A stretch of 30,000 nt of DNA from Chondrilla cf. caribensis (GCA_964020155.1 OZ026559.1:3167955-3197954); one strand, 5' to 3'. Numbered from the stretch's first letter, positions 1-21,310 are shown. The notes: generated by a model not told the origin, from the sequence alone. Program-made: numbers and translations.

Positions 1-216
1 GACTAGCATCTTATATGTGCATAGGCAAAACACTTTTCTTTATTATGTATGTAACAAATAGCAGTTGCCTATTTCAATGATGTGAATAACCTTGTACATC
101 TTGGTTATTTGTATTTTTCTACATATTGGTTATACATACATCCTTTCTAGCACTTTCACAGCATTAAGTTCACGACTACAACAAATATTACAATTTGCTT
201 GATACAATTATTTCAG

Positions 217-11249
<11,033 letters not shown>

Positions 11250-11257
11250 ATTTACAC

Positions 11258-11263
11258 AATAAA
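11258..11263 (+). promoter_or_regulatory. Poly(A) signal AATAAA of the vWA gene
   Basis: A canonical AATAAA begins nine bases after the stop codon. Further copies at 11,283-11,288 and 11,357-11,362 could serve as alternatives, giving 3' UTRs from about 30 to 130 bases. Confidence 0.6.
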
Positions 11264-11299
11264 GGCAAAAATACTCATGTTAAATAAATGAATAACATG

Positions 11300-12060
11300 T
11301 GCATATTATAATGGCTATTATGTTATATTATCTGGTGTGATTCTCGTAGGTATGACAATAAATGAAGTTTTGTAATAGATAATTTCACTTAGTTTCTATT
11401 ATGATTGTTGACACTATTCCTTCAATTAATAACACAATGTCATTTAATTTCGTTGAGTTTGCGATTATGTGCATGGAGCAGTGAAAGGAACATGAATAAT
11501 AATTATTTTCTCTGATCAGATAAATCTTAGTTTCAATAAGGCATATAAAATTTGCTAGTGTTCAAAAGGCACAAACCTAGATGACAGCTATTGACATATC
11601 TTTAAGACATAGATAGATAGACATGAGATAGATAAATAGCCATAGATAAGGACATAAATAGATAAAATATCTAAATAATGACTGTTGCAAATATCTGTAG
11701 CTTATATGGTATATATGGATTATCTTGCAGGTACATTGTATCTGTGCATGACAGTGTCTGAAAGTTCTTCCTTTCATACAGATTAACACTTTATCAGAAT
11801 CTGCAATGAAAAATCAAAAATACTGCTACATTTTGCTGAGAACACTGTCATGGGCATTATTAGTACTCTAAAATTCCAAAATTTAAAATTACCTCAGTAT
11901 CTGATGTCTGAAATTAAAAATTGGGAACAACAACAACTATTCAGATTCCTTCCTGCTCTTTGATACAACCTTATTATAATTATACCTTACCTTATTACCT
12001 TATACCATAATACTGAAGCAAAAACTGTTGCCTGGCAGCAAGCAATGATAATCACCTGAT
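11300..12060. other. Intergenic, with degenerate GATA-type simple repeat
   Basis: This stretch is AT-rich. An imperfect GATA/ATAGATAA simple repeat lies at about 11,609-11,665. No coding signal beyond chance frames was found. Confidence 0.55.
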
Positions 12061-12068
12061 ATTCTTAG

Positions 12069-12193
12069 GATTTTACAACCGAGCATTTATATATATCATT
12101 GGGAATGTGGATGTTTATTATCAAGGTCAGCAAGTTGACTATCCACATTTTAGAGCCGATGGGAACGGTACAGATTTGTGTAGCCATAACTGA
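12069..12193 (+). CDS. Candidate exon of an unidentified gene
   Basis: After an acceptor-like TTCTTAG, a 40-codon frame runs to TGA at 12,191. The peptide has non-random composition (FYNRAFIYIIGNVDVYY, then DYPHFRADGNGTDLC), while the other two forward frames look less protein-like. The frame is also open upstream for about 18 codons. I do not recognise it. It could be the last exon of a gene whose other exons are not seen, an alternative 3' exon of the vWA gene, or a retro-fragment. Confidence 0.3.
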
Positions 12194-12676
12194 TCTTCAA
12201 CGTTACTATTCATTTTGACTAGTCTATTTTTTTACATCACCTCAGTATGCATGGTTGCTATGTGCTACCTATTAGTCTTTAATATTGTTATTATATTATG
12301 CATGTATGATAATGGTTTATCTATGAATCTACTATGTACATTTTATTCAACACTTGTTGTTCTTCTAAAGGCTTACAGTATATTTTGTCACGGCTGCTAA
12401 TAATTTAGTATTAATATAGTAATATTACATTATATATCAGTTACTTGGACTGCAAAAGAAGTCACAAATTTTGCTGGTCACTAGGGGTGCATGCTATCTA
12501 CATCTTGGCACAAGCCGACCCAACTTGCAATCCTGAAGAGGATATGTTTAGCCCTGAATGGATATGAGTTGCAAAGTGTAGGCATCTTGTACTTGGTATA
12601 TTTAATACGCTTTGATCTTTTTGTCTTATGGAAAGGATTAGTGATGAGGAAAATTTCATTCCTGGGCCAAAGCCAG

Positions 12677-13051
12677 AAAATTGAAATTGACCCCATCAAT
12701 TGTCAATGTGGCCCAAGTCGTACAAATGTAACAACAGACTCACAAGGAACAAAGGAGCAGCTAGGAGCATATGAGGCATACATTGATTTCATTCATACTC
12801 CATTCCCAACAAAAGACGAGGAGAGTTTACCTGTCAGTAGCTTGTGGGAAGCAGCAGTTGAACCAGTTGTAGTACACATAATGGAATATGACATGTAAGT
12901 ATTATGCAATAATGCTGATTGCATTTTCAAATTACATTGTTCACCTGCAAACTTACAGGGAAGATCCTGGTACACTACTCAAGCTTCACTGTGCTAGTCT
13001 GCTAAGTAATAATGATGAGGAAGTAAGAAGGATAAATGTACAACTCAAGTA
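12677..13051 (+). CDS. Candidate two-exon gene fragment, 3' exon broken by a MITE
   Basis: A frame from about 12,677 (after GCCAG) to donor GTAAGT at 12,895 joins in frame, across an intron of 64 bases, to an exon after acceptor TTACAG at 12,959. Joining gives ...HIMEYDM-EDPGTLLKL..., continuing to SNNDEEVRRINVQLKY at 13,051. There a TA-flanked element interrupts it. Past the element (13,673) the same frame reads LIQDTLHTN and then TGA, which suggests the original exon end. I do not recognise the family. The second exon is also present, MITE included, at 27,447 but without the first exon, so that copy is a pseudogene fragment. The 5' start is uncertain. Confidence 0.45.
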
Positions 13052-13670
13052 CAGTGGGACCCCTATAATCCGCCCCCCTGAAATGTGGACACTGCGCTAA
13101 AACAGACGCATAGCCTTGGAATCAACTTTTTCTGTATTATGATGTGTGTAAAATAACCCTTGAAAAACGGACTTTTGTTATTCCATTAAACGAACGGGGA
13201 AATATGAACCAGTGTATACAAATTAGCATTATATTATACACAATAAAGCTGACAAATCAAAGTTTCTGAAACTGTAAGATTTTCTCCAGTTTGTCCATCA
13301 ATATCTTTGGGTCCTTACAATCTATACATGCAGGGGATTTTGAGGTTATAATGTGATCTCTAGAAAGTATTCGTTACGCAGATGATTTTGATTGTACTGT
13401 ATTAGCTCATGTCTATAAAAAAATCAAGGTTTAGTTCAACAATGAAGTGTCTAGAACCCTTAAAACTAGACAAATTTCGTATTGGTCCCTATACGCAATG
13501 CGTCATTGTGCCACACAATATTTTGGCCGCTGAATTATGCCCCTGCATCTAAAGTTCACTATGTCCATTAATTTCAATCAAAAGTACATAACCCCTGAAA
13601 TAAGGACAGCCCAATAATCAGGACACAAAAACACTGACCCAAGGTGTCCTGATTACAGAGGGTCCCATTG
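13052..13670. mobile_element. Tigger/pogo-like MITE in copy A
   Basis: The ends are inverted: left CAGTGGGACCCCTATAATC, right reverse-complements to CAATGGGACCCTCTGTAATC. TA dinucleotides flank both ends (13,050-51 and 13,671-72), matching the TA target choice of the Tc1/mariner/pogo superfamily. The 619-base interior has no transposase frame. It sits inside a candidate coding exon. Confidence 0.75.
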
Positions 13671-13672
13671 TA

Positions 13673-14990
13673 CTTGATTCAGGATACCCTCCACACTAAT
13701 TGATTAACAATCAATTAATTAATGTGATGAACAGGAAATATAAATTTAGAATGTCCATAATACACTATCCATGTTTTCTGCACGAGGATGATGTACCTCT
13801 ATAGTTAGTTTGAAACCAACAGGCAAACATCCAGCAGAACATGAGTGGAAAGCTAAGGAACATCAGGGCTAGGGGACTGGATAGATTCACATGCAGGTGG
13901 AGGGTATATTACAAATATAAAGAAGACAAAAATCAACATAATATATTCAATCTTGAATACATCCTGTAGGTAATAGTGATTTGAAGAAATACATGTACAT
14001 TAATTTTGTCTAGGGACAATTCTGTAGTCATCCCTATAGCTTCACCCAAAATGCTGTAGAGTTATTGACACATTAAGCAAAAGTAACCACCAAAAGAGCA
14101 GAGGTCAAAGTTTAGCAAATATTGCCCTTTGAAAGGTGATAATGAGTATGACTGATCAATTATCTACACTTTCATGAGTCAATGCTCAACAGACAGACAC
14201 TGAACTTGTCGATGTGTAGACAAATAAATTACATTTTACATAATATTATACAAACAGAACCTGCAAATGGACCCTAACTGTACAATGACTAGTTTTAGAC
14301 AGTGTGGTATTTATGGTAATTTTCACACGATATGCAGCAGTGCACGTGGTACATATGCTACACTATCATGATAGGCATGGGTATAGCACTTTGCCCAAAT
14401 CTGCAACCACAGTCCCAACCATTAAGAGAGATCCCATGCACAGGGTGGGTGAGATAACAGATGGGAAAATCTGCATTTAAGCTATGGTGAAAAGCATTAC
14501 AAAGAATGCAAAACATCTAATCATTAAGCTGTCTTCATGGGGAGAGATTAATCCTTTATTTATAGCTACCATTTCCACAATTAATCCACAATTGAAAACA
14601 TTTACGTAAACACCCCACGTTTAGTCTCGAGAAGTTATTGCAAGGACATAACTTGATTTAAATTATTAATTTGAACAATTATTGTAATAATCTAAGCAGT
14701 ATACATTGGCTACCTTGACACCCATGCATAATGTATGCCTAGACAAGCACACGGGTGTACAATGAACTTAAATCTCACACGTAATCATTGCTGAACTTCC
14801 AGTCCGACATGCAGGTCGAAAGCTTAGTCTTATGAGTAAAGTGACTCAGATCTACCAAATAAAATGAGAATAATAATAACAAAAGCGTTGATCTGGACAC
14901 TGGGTTAATTGAGTGCAAATTCATTTTAATTCATTAATCGAACATTTTTATACAATAAACTTATTTTCGTTGAATATATACACTTACCGA
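13673..14990. other. Non-coding part of copy A
   Basis: No convincing coding frame was found. The stretch about 13,955-14,300 is the part also found as copy C near 17,968-18,345. Because it is shared by all three copies, it is repeat sequence rather than unique intergenic DNA. Confidence 0.6.
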
Positions 14991-15030
14991 TTACCACTGC
15001 TCGATAGGGAAATACTGCAGGACTACCCTT

Positions 15031-15237
15031 TCATTGAGCGATCACCGGAGCCCAAATGCATGTCGTTCGATCTTGAAGTAAGCTATTAAAACGTCGAAAA
15101 TATAATAATGCATCAATTATTCTAGTATTATCGAATTTTTGCACAAAATGAATAGTCTTATCAGTCGCACTAATTTCGTTGCAGACTAACAAGAAAACCC
15201 GGCATACAACTCGGGGATAATGTAAGAACGCGGACAT
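15031..15237 (-). CDS. Candidate minus-strand exon at the end of copy A
   Basis: Reading leftward, an acceptor-like TTTTCTTGTTAG at about 15,184-15,195 is followed by a frame with CNEISATDKTIHFVQKF and later RRFNSLLQDRTTCIW, ending at a stop at 15,031. The composition is protein-like and CpG content is higher than around it. The equivalent stretch in copy B (about 29,800-29,945) contains base changes and an indel that break this frame. I do not recognise the protein. Confidence 0.35.
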   Translation of the reverse strand: MSAFLHYPRVVCRVFLLVCNEISATDKTIHFVQKFDNTRIIDALLYFRRFNSLLQDRTTCIWAPVIAQ

Positions 15238-15339
15238 CGTAGAAAAATGTCCTCCAGCAGGTCACTATGATATACGTGATAGAAGAAAATAAGGTTTACA
15301 AGTATATACCCATTTAAATGCCTGGGAAAACTCACAGAA

Positions 15340-15548
15340 CTCGCCACTGATTTTGAAGAAGAAAAGTACGAACCGACGCCAAATTCATGATGATTCTCTG
15401 CGGACCTGAACATGCGGGGGGCGGAGTTGAATGATACTGACCAATGAAATTGTAGATCGTTCCAACCAATACAATCCATTATGCTCATGCGCTGTTCAGC
15501 ATACGAATAAGTAATATGAACCGTGGTATAACGGGCGAATAGCGCCAT
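15340..15548 (-). CDS. Candidate minus-strand first exon
   Basis: A frame opens at ATG 15,546-15,548 (MALFARYTTV) and reaches a good donor, GTGAGT, at about 15,333-15,338. A shorter alternative starts MNLASVRTFLLQNQW in another frame and uses the same donor. The region is locally CpG-rich, as expected near a promoter. It points toward the candidate exon at 15,031-15,195, but the intervening junction is unproven. No domain is recognised. Confidence 0.3.
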
Positions 15549-15549
15549 G

Positions 15550-16252
15550 TGTCTAGTATGTGTCAGTAGAAGGCAATGATTTATAAGAGGAGGTAAAATA
15601 GGGTAATTACGGAAAAAATTAGAGTGATTATACTCTCTTGCGTTAAGAGATATGAACTGATTAATCTGCCGTGAGCTATTATTATATTATAGCAGAAAGG
15701 CTGTCTTGTGTCCTTAATTTAACGACAATTACACACCAGAACCTATTAATGGCGTGGTACCCCATTTTCTCTTTCAGGACAGAGCATGTCATTTCCGGGT
15801 ACTCAATGTTACACATAACTCCATTGATAACAAAATGATTAATTTAATATCAGCTGCTAATGGATATATTATTACATTATGATATACTTTCAATAATATT
15901 ACACAGTGGAATAATGATATTATCAAGATTGTAGTCATAATGAGATTGTGTGATTAATTCAGTACAACATAAATAATTGAGATGTAGTGAGGTGAACTTA
16001 TGAATAGTTTCTTGTTGCTTGTTGTGATGGTTAGCTACATGTCTGGTCAGCTATATGTGTGGTTGGCTACATGTGTGATTAGTAACACTTTTGATTGGCT
16101 ATACATGGAGTCTACGTGTCGGCTACATGAGGTTAGATACATGTGTAGTAATGAGCTCCATACTATGGAATTGTCCCTCATGACTGACTATACCTGAGTT
16201 GAGAGTGGACTGGGCAGTTACAGGTATAGGACAGGACAAGCCACCCTATATG
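15550..16252. other. Intergenic, with imperfect GGCTACATG-type repeats
   Basis: This is AT-rich sequence. At about 16,027-16,150 a short motif (GGYTACATGTGTG) recurs imperfectly as a degraded minisatellite. No gene is supported. Confidence 0.5.
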
Positions 16253-17002
16253 TCAAATACTTAAGAATAGATTAACTACCATTGTATTACATTAGAATTG
16301 CAACAATTGTGACTCCCATTACCATACAGTATGATTCTTATACGAACGCTAAGTGGAATTCAGCCTGCTGGAAGAAAGGAGAAAAGCGAAAAACTGGCAA
16401 CTGCGGGACTCGAACCCAGGGTGTCTGACTAAAGCTGCCATAAACCACTGAGCCACGAAGCCACCACAGAAACCAGCCTCCACAATTCTCTTTTCATACT
16501 ACACCGGTGGTACTGCTATCTGCAGTCTCACACCTGCGAGACCACACAGCTGTGTGGGTTAGTGTGAGTTGATGTTCTTTTTACTAATTTTGTTAGCTAT
16601 CTTCATTACTACTCCTAGTCTACTCGGTTATTAGTAGGTTTTTAGTACAATTCTGCTACAATTATGTTACAATATAATTCTAAAGATGTAAAATTACAAT
16701 AATTATGTCAATTTCCATGATGCATATTCCATCCGATGTTTGACATAAGCATTAAATTTTTTAGAACCCTGATTGGTCCACCATACAGATTTTGTTCACT
16801 CTTTTTTTTTCATAGAAACTTCCACAAAAGTAGCCAACTGTAATTTACTCAAACCACACTATTTTGCATGTGAAATTTGAGTTAGATATGTGAAATAATC
16901 AAATAGCAGCTGTATCTCTTGTAATTAAATTTTATTCTAAATGAAAAGACGAGCTTGTTCCGTTTCAATAAATTGTAAAATTGTTTATCGCATGATATAA
17001 TT
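16253..17002 (+). repeat. Array unit 0: 3' flank without its gene
   Basis: From TCAAATACTTAAGAATA onward the sequence matches the 3' flanks of the two secreted-protein genes (about 21,633-22,024 and 25,240-25,500). It is split by a SINE at 16,339-16,649. Homology stops just 3' of where the last coding exon would be, so the gene belonging to this flank is missing. Confidence 0.7.
16339..16649 (-). repeat. tRNA-derived SINE, copy 2
   Basis: On the minus strand it reads TGGCTCAGTGG (A-box-like, about 16,446-16,456) and GGTTCGAGTCC (B-box-like, about 16,407-16,417), both close to tRNA consensus. The insertion is bracketed by ATTCT (16,334-16,338 and 16,650-16,654). The same locus without insertion, with a single ATTCT, is present at 21,720-21,724 in a sister unit, which fixes the borders. 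The leader of about 190 bases 5' of the tRNA-like part is unusual for a simple tRNA-SINE. Confidence 0.82.
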
Positions 17003-17567
17003 GAGACTAACTTTGGCTGAGCCCATATTCAGACAAAAATTTATATTTATCCGAGACTCCAGTTAGGAGTTTACAATTGAGGTGCATTCAAATGATTCAT
17101 AAATGCTCTATTACCTATATAGATTGTTATAAACTTGCACATTTACATCTATGCACACACATGAACATGCATGCAGGCATACATTTGTTTATGCATACAT
17201 GCAATTTGCACATACTCTCTAAAAATGACCCTTCTAGCTGCATCGGGACTAGTTATATATGGGTTCATTATTATTTATAATGAGTGTCATCAGATAAATA
17301 ATATACGTTAATCACATTCCATATACATATAATAGCGATTCCCTCGGAAGTAATCAGCATGCTGGCACAATGATAGACCTAGTGAATTGGATAATAATAA
17401 CCCAATGAAATAGTACTGTAGTGTAATCCTATAATAATATCAATTAATTATCACAAGATTAATCGATCATCCGTTACTCGGAGAATAAATGATAATAATT
17501 TGAACTAATAATTCAGATTACATTGCAGGAGATGAATGAGATATTATTAAGATAACCATAACAACCG

Positions 17568-17570
<3 letters not shown>
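17003..17570 (+). repeat. P repeat, copy 0 (array unit 0)
   Basis: This is one of six related segments. Common blocks include TTGGCTGAG, a CATGCATACATG-rich stretch, AACCCAATATAATAG, and TCAGATTACATTGCA just before the microsatellite. The other copies are at about 19,366, 22,025, 23,005, 25,500 and 26,125. All run in the same direction. Confidence 0.75.
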
Positions 17571-17645
<75 letters not shown>

Positions 17646-17671
17646 CACACAGTACACATTATGCATAACAT

Positions 17672-17720
<49 letters not shown>

Positions 17721-17759
17721 CACACACAGTACACATTATGCATAACATCCACACACATA

Positions 17760-17800
<41 letters not shown>
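17570..17800 (+). repeat. Compound (CA)n microsatellite/minisatellite
   Basis: Three pure CA blocks (about 17,570-17,640, 17,671-17,718 and 17,761-17,800) are separated by near-identical spacers containing ACACATTATGCATAACATCC. The block plus spacer is itself tandemly repeated. Alternating purine-pyrimidine sequence of this length can adopt Z-DNA. Confidence 0.9.
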
Positions 17801-17804
<4 letters not shown>

Positions 17805-17867
17805 TACAAGTTTCATAGTACGCATAATATCTGCACGCATACCACACACACAAACACACATATATTT

Positions 17868-17965
17868 TCAGTCAAAATCCGATATGTTATCATTAAGGAT
17901 ACATTCAGAAAAATGTAAAAAATTGATGACTACATTTGTAAAGTGGATAAATTTAGCAAATAAAT
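17868..17965 (+). repeat. Stub of array unit 0 upstream region
   Basis: It matches 23,587-23,675 and 19,648-19,700 (AAAATGTAAAAAATTGATGA and GGATAAATTTAGCAAAT). In the two complete units this leads to a TATA promoter and gene. Here homology ends at about 17,965 and copy C begins. Confidence 0.7.
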
Positions 17966-17967
17966 AA

Positions 17968-18345
17968 ATTCCATCTTGAAAATACCCGTATTAACAGGGA
18001 CTTGAAGAAATACATATGGACAATTCTGTGGTTACCCCCACAGCTTCACCCAAAATGCAGTAGAGTAATTGACACATTAAACTAAACCAACAAAAGAGCA
18101 TAGGTCAAAGTTCAGCTTATACTATCCTTTTGTAAGGTGATAAAGAGCATGACTGATCAATTATCTACACTTCATGAGTCAATGCTCAACAGATAGAGAC
18201 TGAACCTGTCAGTGGGTAGACAGTCTATTACTTATAATCCACATGAAATTGTGTACTAAACAGAACCTGCAAATTGACCTAATTGTACAATGCGTATATG
18301 AATAGGTTTAGACTGTGTGTGGCATAGTTATGAACAAGCTGAAAA
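17968..18345. repeat. Copy C: fragment of the A/B duplication
   Basis: The sequence matches about 13,955-14,310 of copy A in the same order (for example GAAGAAATACAT, GCTTCACCCAAAATGC, CATGACTGATCAATTATC). It is more diverged from A and B than they are from each other. It abuts the truncated array unit 0. Confidence 0.75.
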
Positions 18346-18555
18346 ATGAAAAATTTGGGGGGAGCTCAAAGACTCGGAAATGCACATTGACATACATATA
18401 AGACATTATGAAACGGAGCTATACTGACAGATATAAACCATGCAGTCAACTACAATGAATACCGCAAATAACAGGCGATTCACTGTTGAAATACACTTGT
18501 CCATAGCTAAAATTAACGGTGTGCACATTCCGAGTTACTTATTATAGCCTGATTA

Positions 18556-18620
<65 letters not shown>
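18556..18620 (+). repeat. (CA)n microsatellite
   Basis: An almost pure run of about 32 CA units follows TGATTAGA. It is not preceded by the P repeat, unlike most other CA tracts here. Confidence 0.9.
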
Positions 18621-18621
<1 letters not shown>

Positions 18622-18639
18622 ACAAAACATTGTCAATAA

Positions 18640-18980
18640 GCTAGAATGACAGTCCATGTTCACCATTCACGGTCCACACACGCGGACGACAGTTACTTTA
18701 TATTAACGTGGAGTGTCTCACCTGATAAAGTATACATTGAGGGCATATCTTCCAGATCGGTCGTAGAGTTAGAGAAAGGCAATTGCAACCTACCAATGAT
18801 TTGGAAAAGATGGACGACAAGCACGTGACAGGTAACAAAATGCACGACGTGATTCGCACCTCGTCACCACGTTGCTGTCCACGCTCGAGTGAGCGTCTAG
18901 ACTGACAAAGCCGGAAGGATCGGAACTACCAGGTTCTATGCTGCTCAAGAGCTAGTCGAATTTTATTTCACGTGATACAA
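18640..18980. other. CpG-rich patch, possible promoter or first exon
   Basis: This stretch has clearly more CG dinucleotides than its neighbours (CACGCGGACGAC, CACGACGTGATTCGC, CGCTCGAGTGAGCG). On the minus strand a consensus donor CAG|GTGAGA lies at about 18,718-18,726, preceded by open frames. On the plus strand a 60-codon frame occurs at 18,646-18,828. Neither is recognisable, so I only flag a possible first exon or promoter. Confidence 0.3.
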
Positions 18981-19117
18981 TCATTGTATACGTTGGTTAC
19001 ATTATGTTGATTTGTTCGGTTGATTGCAATCTTCTCATGTCAGTTGAAGTTCACTTTGGTTCACCATTTCCATGAGGTATGCATGTACTTTTTGTAGTGG
19101 TCACTTGCCACAAGGTG

Positions 19118-19240
<123 letters not shown>

Positions 19241-19365
19241 AACATGCCATCCATCTGTATTATGCATGTACATTATGTTGACATGTACAACACTGTGCTG
19301 TACATGTTACAGTGTGTATACCTGTACAACACTGTACTGTACATGTACATTGTACACATATGTAC

Positions 19366-19588
19366 AGCTCTGGTGAATCAGATAAGTATAACCCAATATG
19401 AGTCTTCTTATTCAAACCTGCCTTCCGGTATCATTACTGATTTGAGAATTAATGATGAAAATCGAAACTAATAATTCAGATTATTTAGCAAGAGGATAAT
19501 GGGACATTATGAAGATGGAAATCTACACAGGCTCGCATTATGCACCTGTGCACACGCACGCACACACACACACAAACACACACACACA

Positions 19589-19647
<59 letters not shown>
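19366..19647 (+). repeat. P repeat copy 1 (partial) plus (CA)n
   Basis: It starts inside the P repeat at GCTCTGGTGAATC and runs through AATTCAGATTAT and GACATTATGAAGATGGAAAT into a CA tract at about 19,552-19,646. It leads directly into the promoter region of the first secreted-protein gene. Confidence 0.8.
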
Positions 19648-19650
<3 letters not shown>

Positions 19651-20074
19651 TTCGGTAAAATGTAAAAAATTGATGACTACATTAGTGGATAAATTTAGCA
19701 AATTAATGACACCTATCATGCACTGCACCAAGTTCACATAACTACACGTGCAACCTTCACTGATTTCCATCAAAGGTCATTATTATTATCATCTTTGTAA
19801 CCAGTGTTTTGTGAGCATCATTTTAATACCAAACATGACTGTATTAATTTTGTTTGGTTTTATAGTCGATTAAGGTGAAATGGAATTTTTGTCCATTGTC
19901 ATGTCCAATATAATGCCTGCTGGTGATGTCCTTTGATTAATTGATTATGGCACCAATGGTCTGATTTGTCAAAACTAAATTCCACTGGTATGGAGTCCAC
20001 GACATACGACATCCCATAGTGGATTCAGTATATTCTGAGTGTACAACATAGTATACAGACTCTCTACAGTGGGA

Positions 20075-20082
20075 TATAAAAG
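20075..20082 (+). promoter_or_regulatory. TATA box of secreted-protein gene 1
   Basis: TATAAAAG lies 91 bases before the first ATG. Transcription would start near 20,100-20,110, leaving a 5' UTR of about 60 bases with no upstream ATG. About 385 bases around it match the equivalent region of gene 2 with only about two dozen differences by eye. Confidence 0.75.
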
Positions 20083-20165
20083 CTGTAGGATTCGCTTCCT
20101 GGTCTACTTAGTTGGTGATTCTTTTAAGAGGAACGTTCTTTCAAGAGTGCCATTCACCTATTATT

Positions 20166-21299
20166 ATGATGTCTGGTAAATTGGCATTTCTGGTGTTCTT
20201 GCTAATGTTTGGGACTGTACTCCATCAAGTTGAAGCTACAGGTTATAGTTATAGTTAACATTCAAATGTATCTAAACTGTCTTTTGTATGGATGTGTTTT
20301 TCAAGATGACTTTTTAAACCCAGAAGGAGATTACCCTCATGGACACTTGCAAATATAGCCTCAAAGAATACACATTTAGGGATTGCCTGTGGAGCCCCCA
20401 TAACTATTGTTTTCAATTTGACCTTCACTATAATATCATAACGCTTGATATTATAATTATATACTATCTATAATATAAGTCCCTATGCATAACTGCAACA
20501 CTAAATGCATAATTTACATATGGTGTGGGAAAAGTGGCCAATTTTGAAATGTGGAGAATAACACATTGGGCTAAAATTTGTGCACGAGGGCTTTAATGAG
20601 CTTGATAACTCCAGCGAAGATTCTTATAAACCTAAGAAAGATGTCCAGTAATTCGCCCTATGAGTTTTTGTACTCAAACTACTTGTTATTATGCTAAACG
20701 ATCAATACTCTAACAAACGAGTATGGTAATTGTGTCTACAAACTTCTCTGTAATTATGCGTAGCTGCTTCAGAAACCAGCACATACGCTGAGAGACAGAT
20801 TGGGAAGTAACTTAACTATAATGTAATCTTATTCATAGATGACGCCACTATTTGTTCACGACTAGTGTTACTGACATCTCATGTCATTAATTACTGTGTA
20901 AAACTAGCATTAATATTATGACTGAGAATACATACTTAAGTACATTGTTCAATCCTATTTCTTTAGCATTATGCTACTTCAATCCGAGCTGCAGAGGAGC
21001 ACCTTTGATTCTCCCTAGTCCTTCAGATTGCTGTATCGTCCTAGGAGGACTATCCTTTCAATCTGGACCTCACAGTCTGTGTCTTCCTTGGTAAGTCCCA
21101 TTTAACTATAAATTATGTGTATGCCACAACCTACGGTATGTGTCATGGAAAACTTGACATAATACCGTGATATAATTGTGGTGTGATTCCAATTGCATTA
21201 TAAAGAATTCAAGCTATGTTTAGAAGTCACTACGAATAGAATTATCTGGGGTTGGAGGAAACTACAATCTTTTCATTCCCTAGGATTGAATTAAGATAA
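20166..21299 (+). CDS. Small secreted cysteine-containing protein, gene 1 (three exons)
   Basis: Exons 20,166-20,241, 20,967-21,090 and 21,284-21,299 join in frame (phases 1 and 2) to give 71 residues. Tandem ATGs start a typical signal peptide: short basic head, hydrophobic LAFLVFLLMF, and a cleavage region ending VEA. The mature part (about 47 residues) has cysteines in the pattern C-x5-C-x12-CC-x15-C, with PSPSDCC and LGGLSFQS, then ends WIELR. The odd total of five cysteines leaves one for a dimer bond or a free thiol. TATA box, no upstream ATG, and sound splice signals in both copies support a real gene. I do not recognise the family. The 3' exon is the least certain: donor GTAAGT and acceptor CCCTAG are good, but only five residues follow. 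It has a tandem paralogue at 24,148. An extracellular role is expected; defence, venom-type or signalling uses are speculation. Confidence 0.7.
20242..20966 (+). other. Intron 1 of gene 1, with an old inverted repeat copy
   Basis: The 725-base intron starts GTTATA and ends CTTTAG. About 20,526-20,700 is a decayed reverse-oriented copy of the GC-rich hairpin repeat at 3,080-3,475. If the intron is retained, translation adds only GYSYS and stops at 20,256-20,258. Confidence 0.65.
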
Positions 21300-21310
21300 A
21301 ACTATGATAC

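Larger units (their letters stand above)
12971..15247. repeat. Segmental duplication, copy A
   Basis: The sequence from ACACTACTCAAGC to the region reading AACGCGGACATCGTAGAAAA is closely similar, block by block and in the same order, to 27,447-30,000. Homology starts abruptly inside a candidate exon. It includes a MITE at 13,052-13,670, a long non-coding stretch and a minus-strand candidate exon near the right end. I see no terminal repeats delimiting it. It is either a segmental duplication or a large uncharacterised repeat. Confidence 0.85.

Noticed and set aside
13052..13670. MITE as a degraded autonomous transposon with transposase
   Set aside because: No frame with a DDE-type or DNA-binding motif is present in either copy; only the ends are recognisable.
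16000..16197. 65-codon frame with a hydrophobic start resembling a signal peptide
   Set aside because: It overlaps a degraded GGCTACATG minisatellite, has no TATA or splice context, and no counterpart in the other array units.
16380..16470. Minus-strand tRNA gene
   Set aside because: The A and B boxes are good, but the acceptor stem does not pair and the same core occurs inside a larger element at 8,290-8,545 with a target duplication around this copy. It is a SINE.
17641..17760. Regularly spaced ACACATTATGCATAACATCC repeats as a CRISPR-like array
   Set aside because: There are only two copies, the spacers are CA microsatellite, and the genome is eukaryotic. It is a compound minisatellite.
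17513..17918. Open frames of Cys-Val or His-Thr repeats over the CA tracts (also 19,061-19,741, 22,577-22,855, 23,379-23,666)
   Set aside because: They are translations of (CA)n/(TG)n microsatellites, open only because the dinucleotide lacks stop codons.
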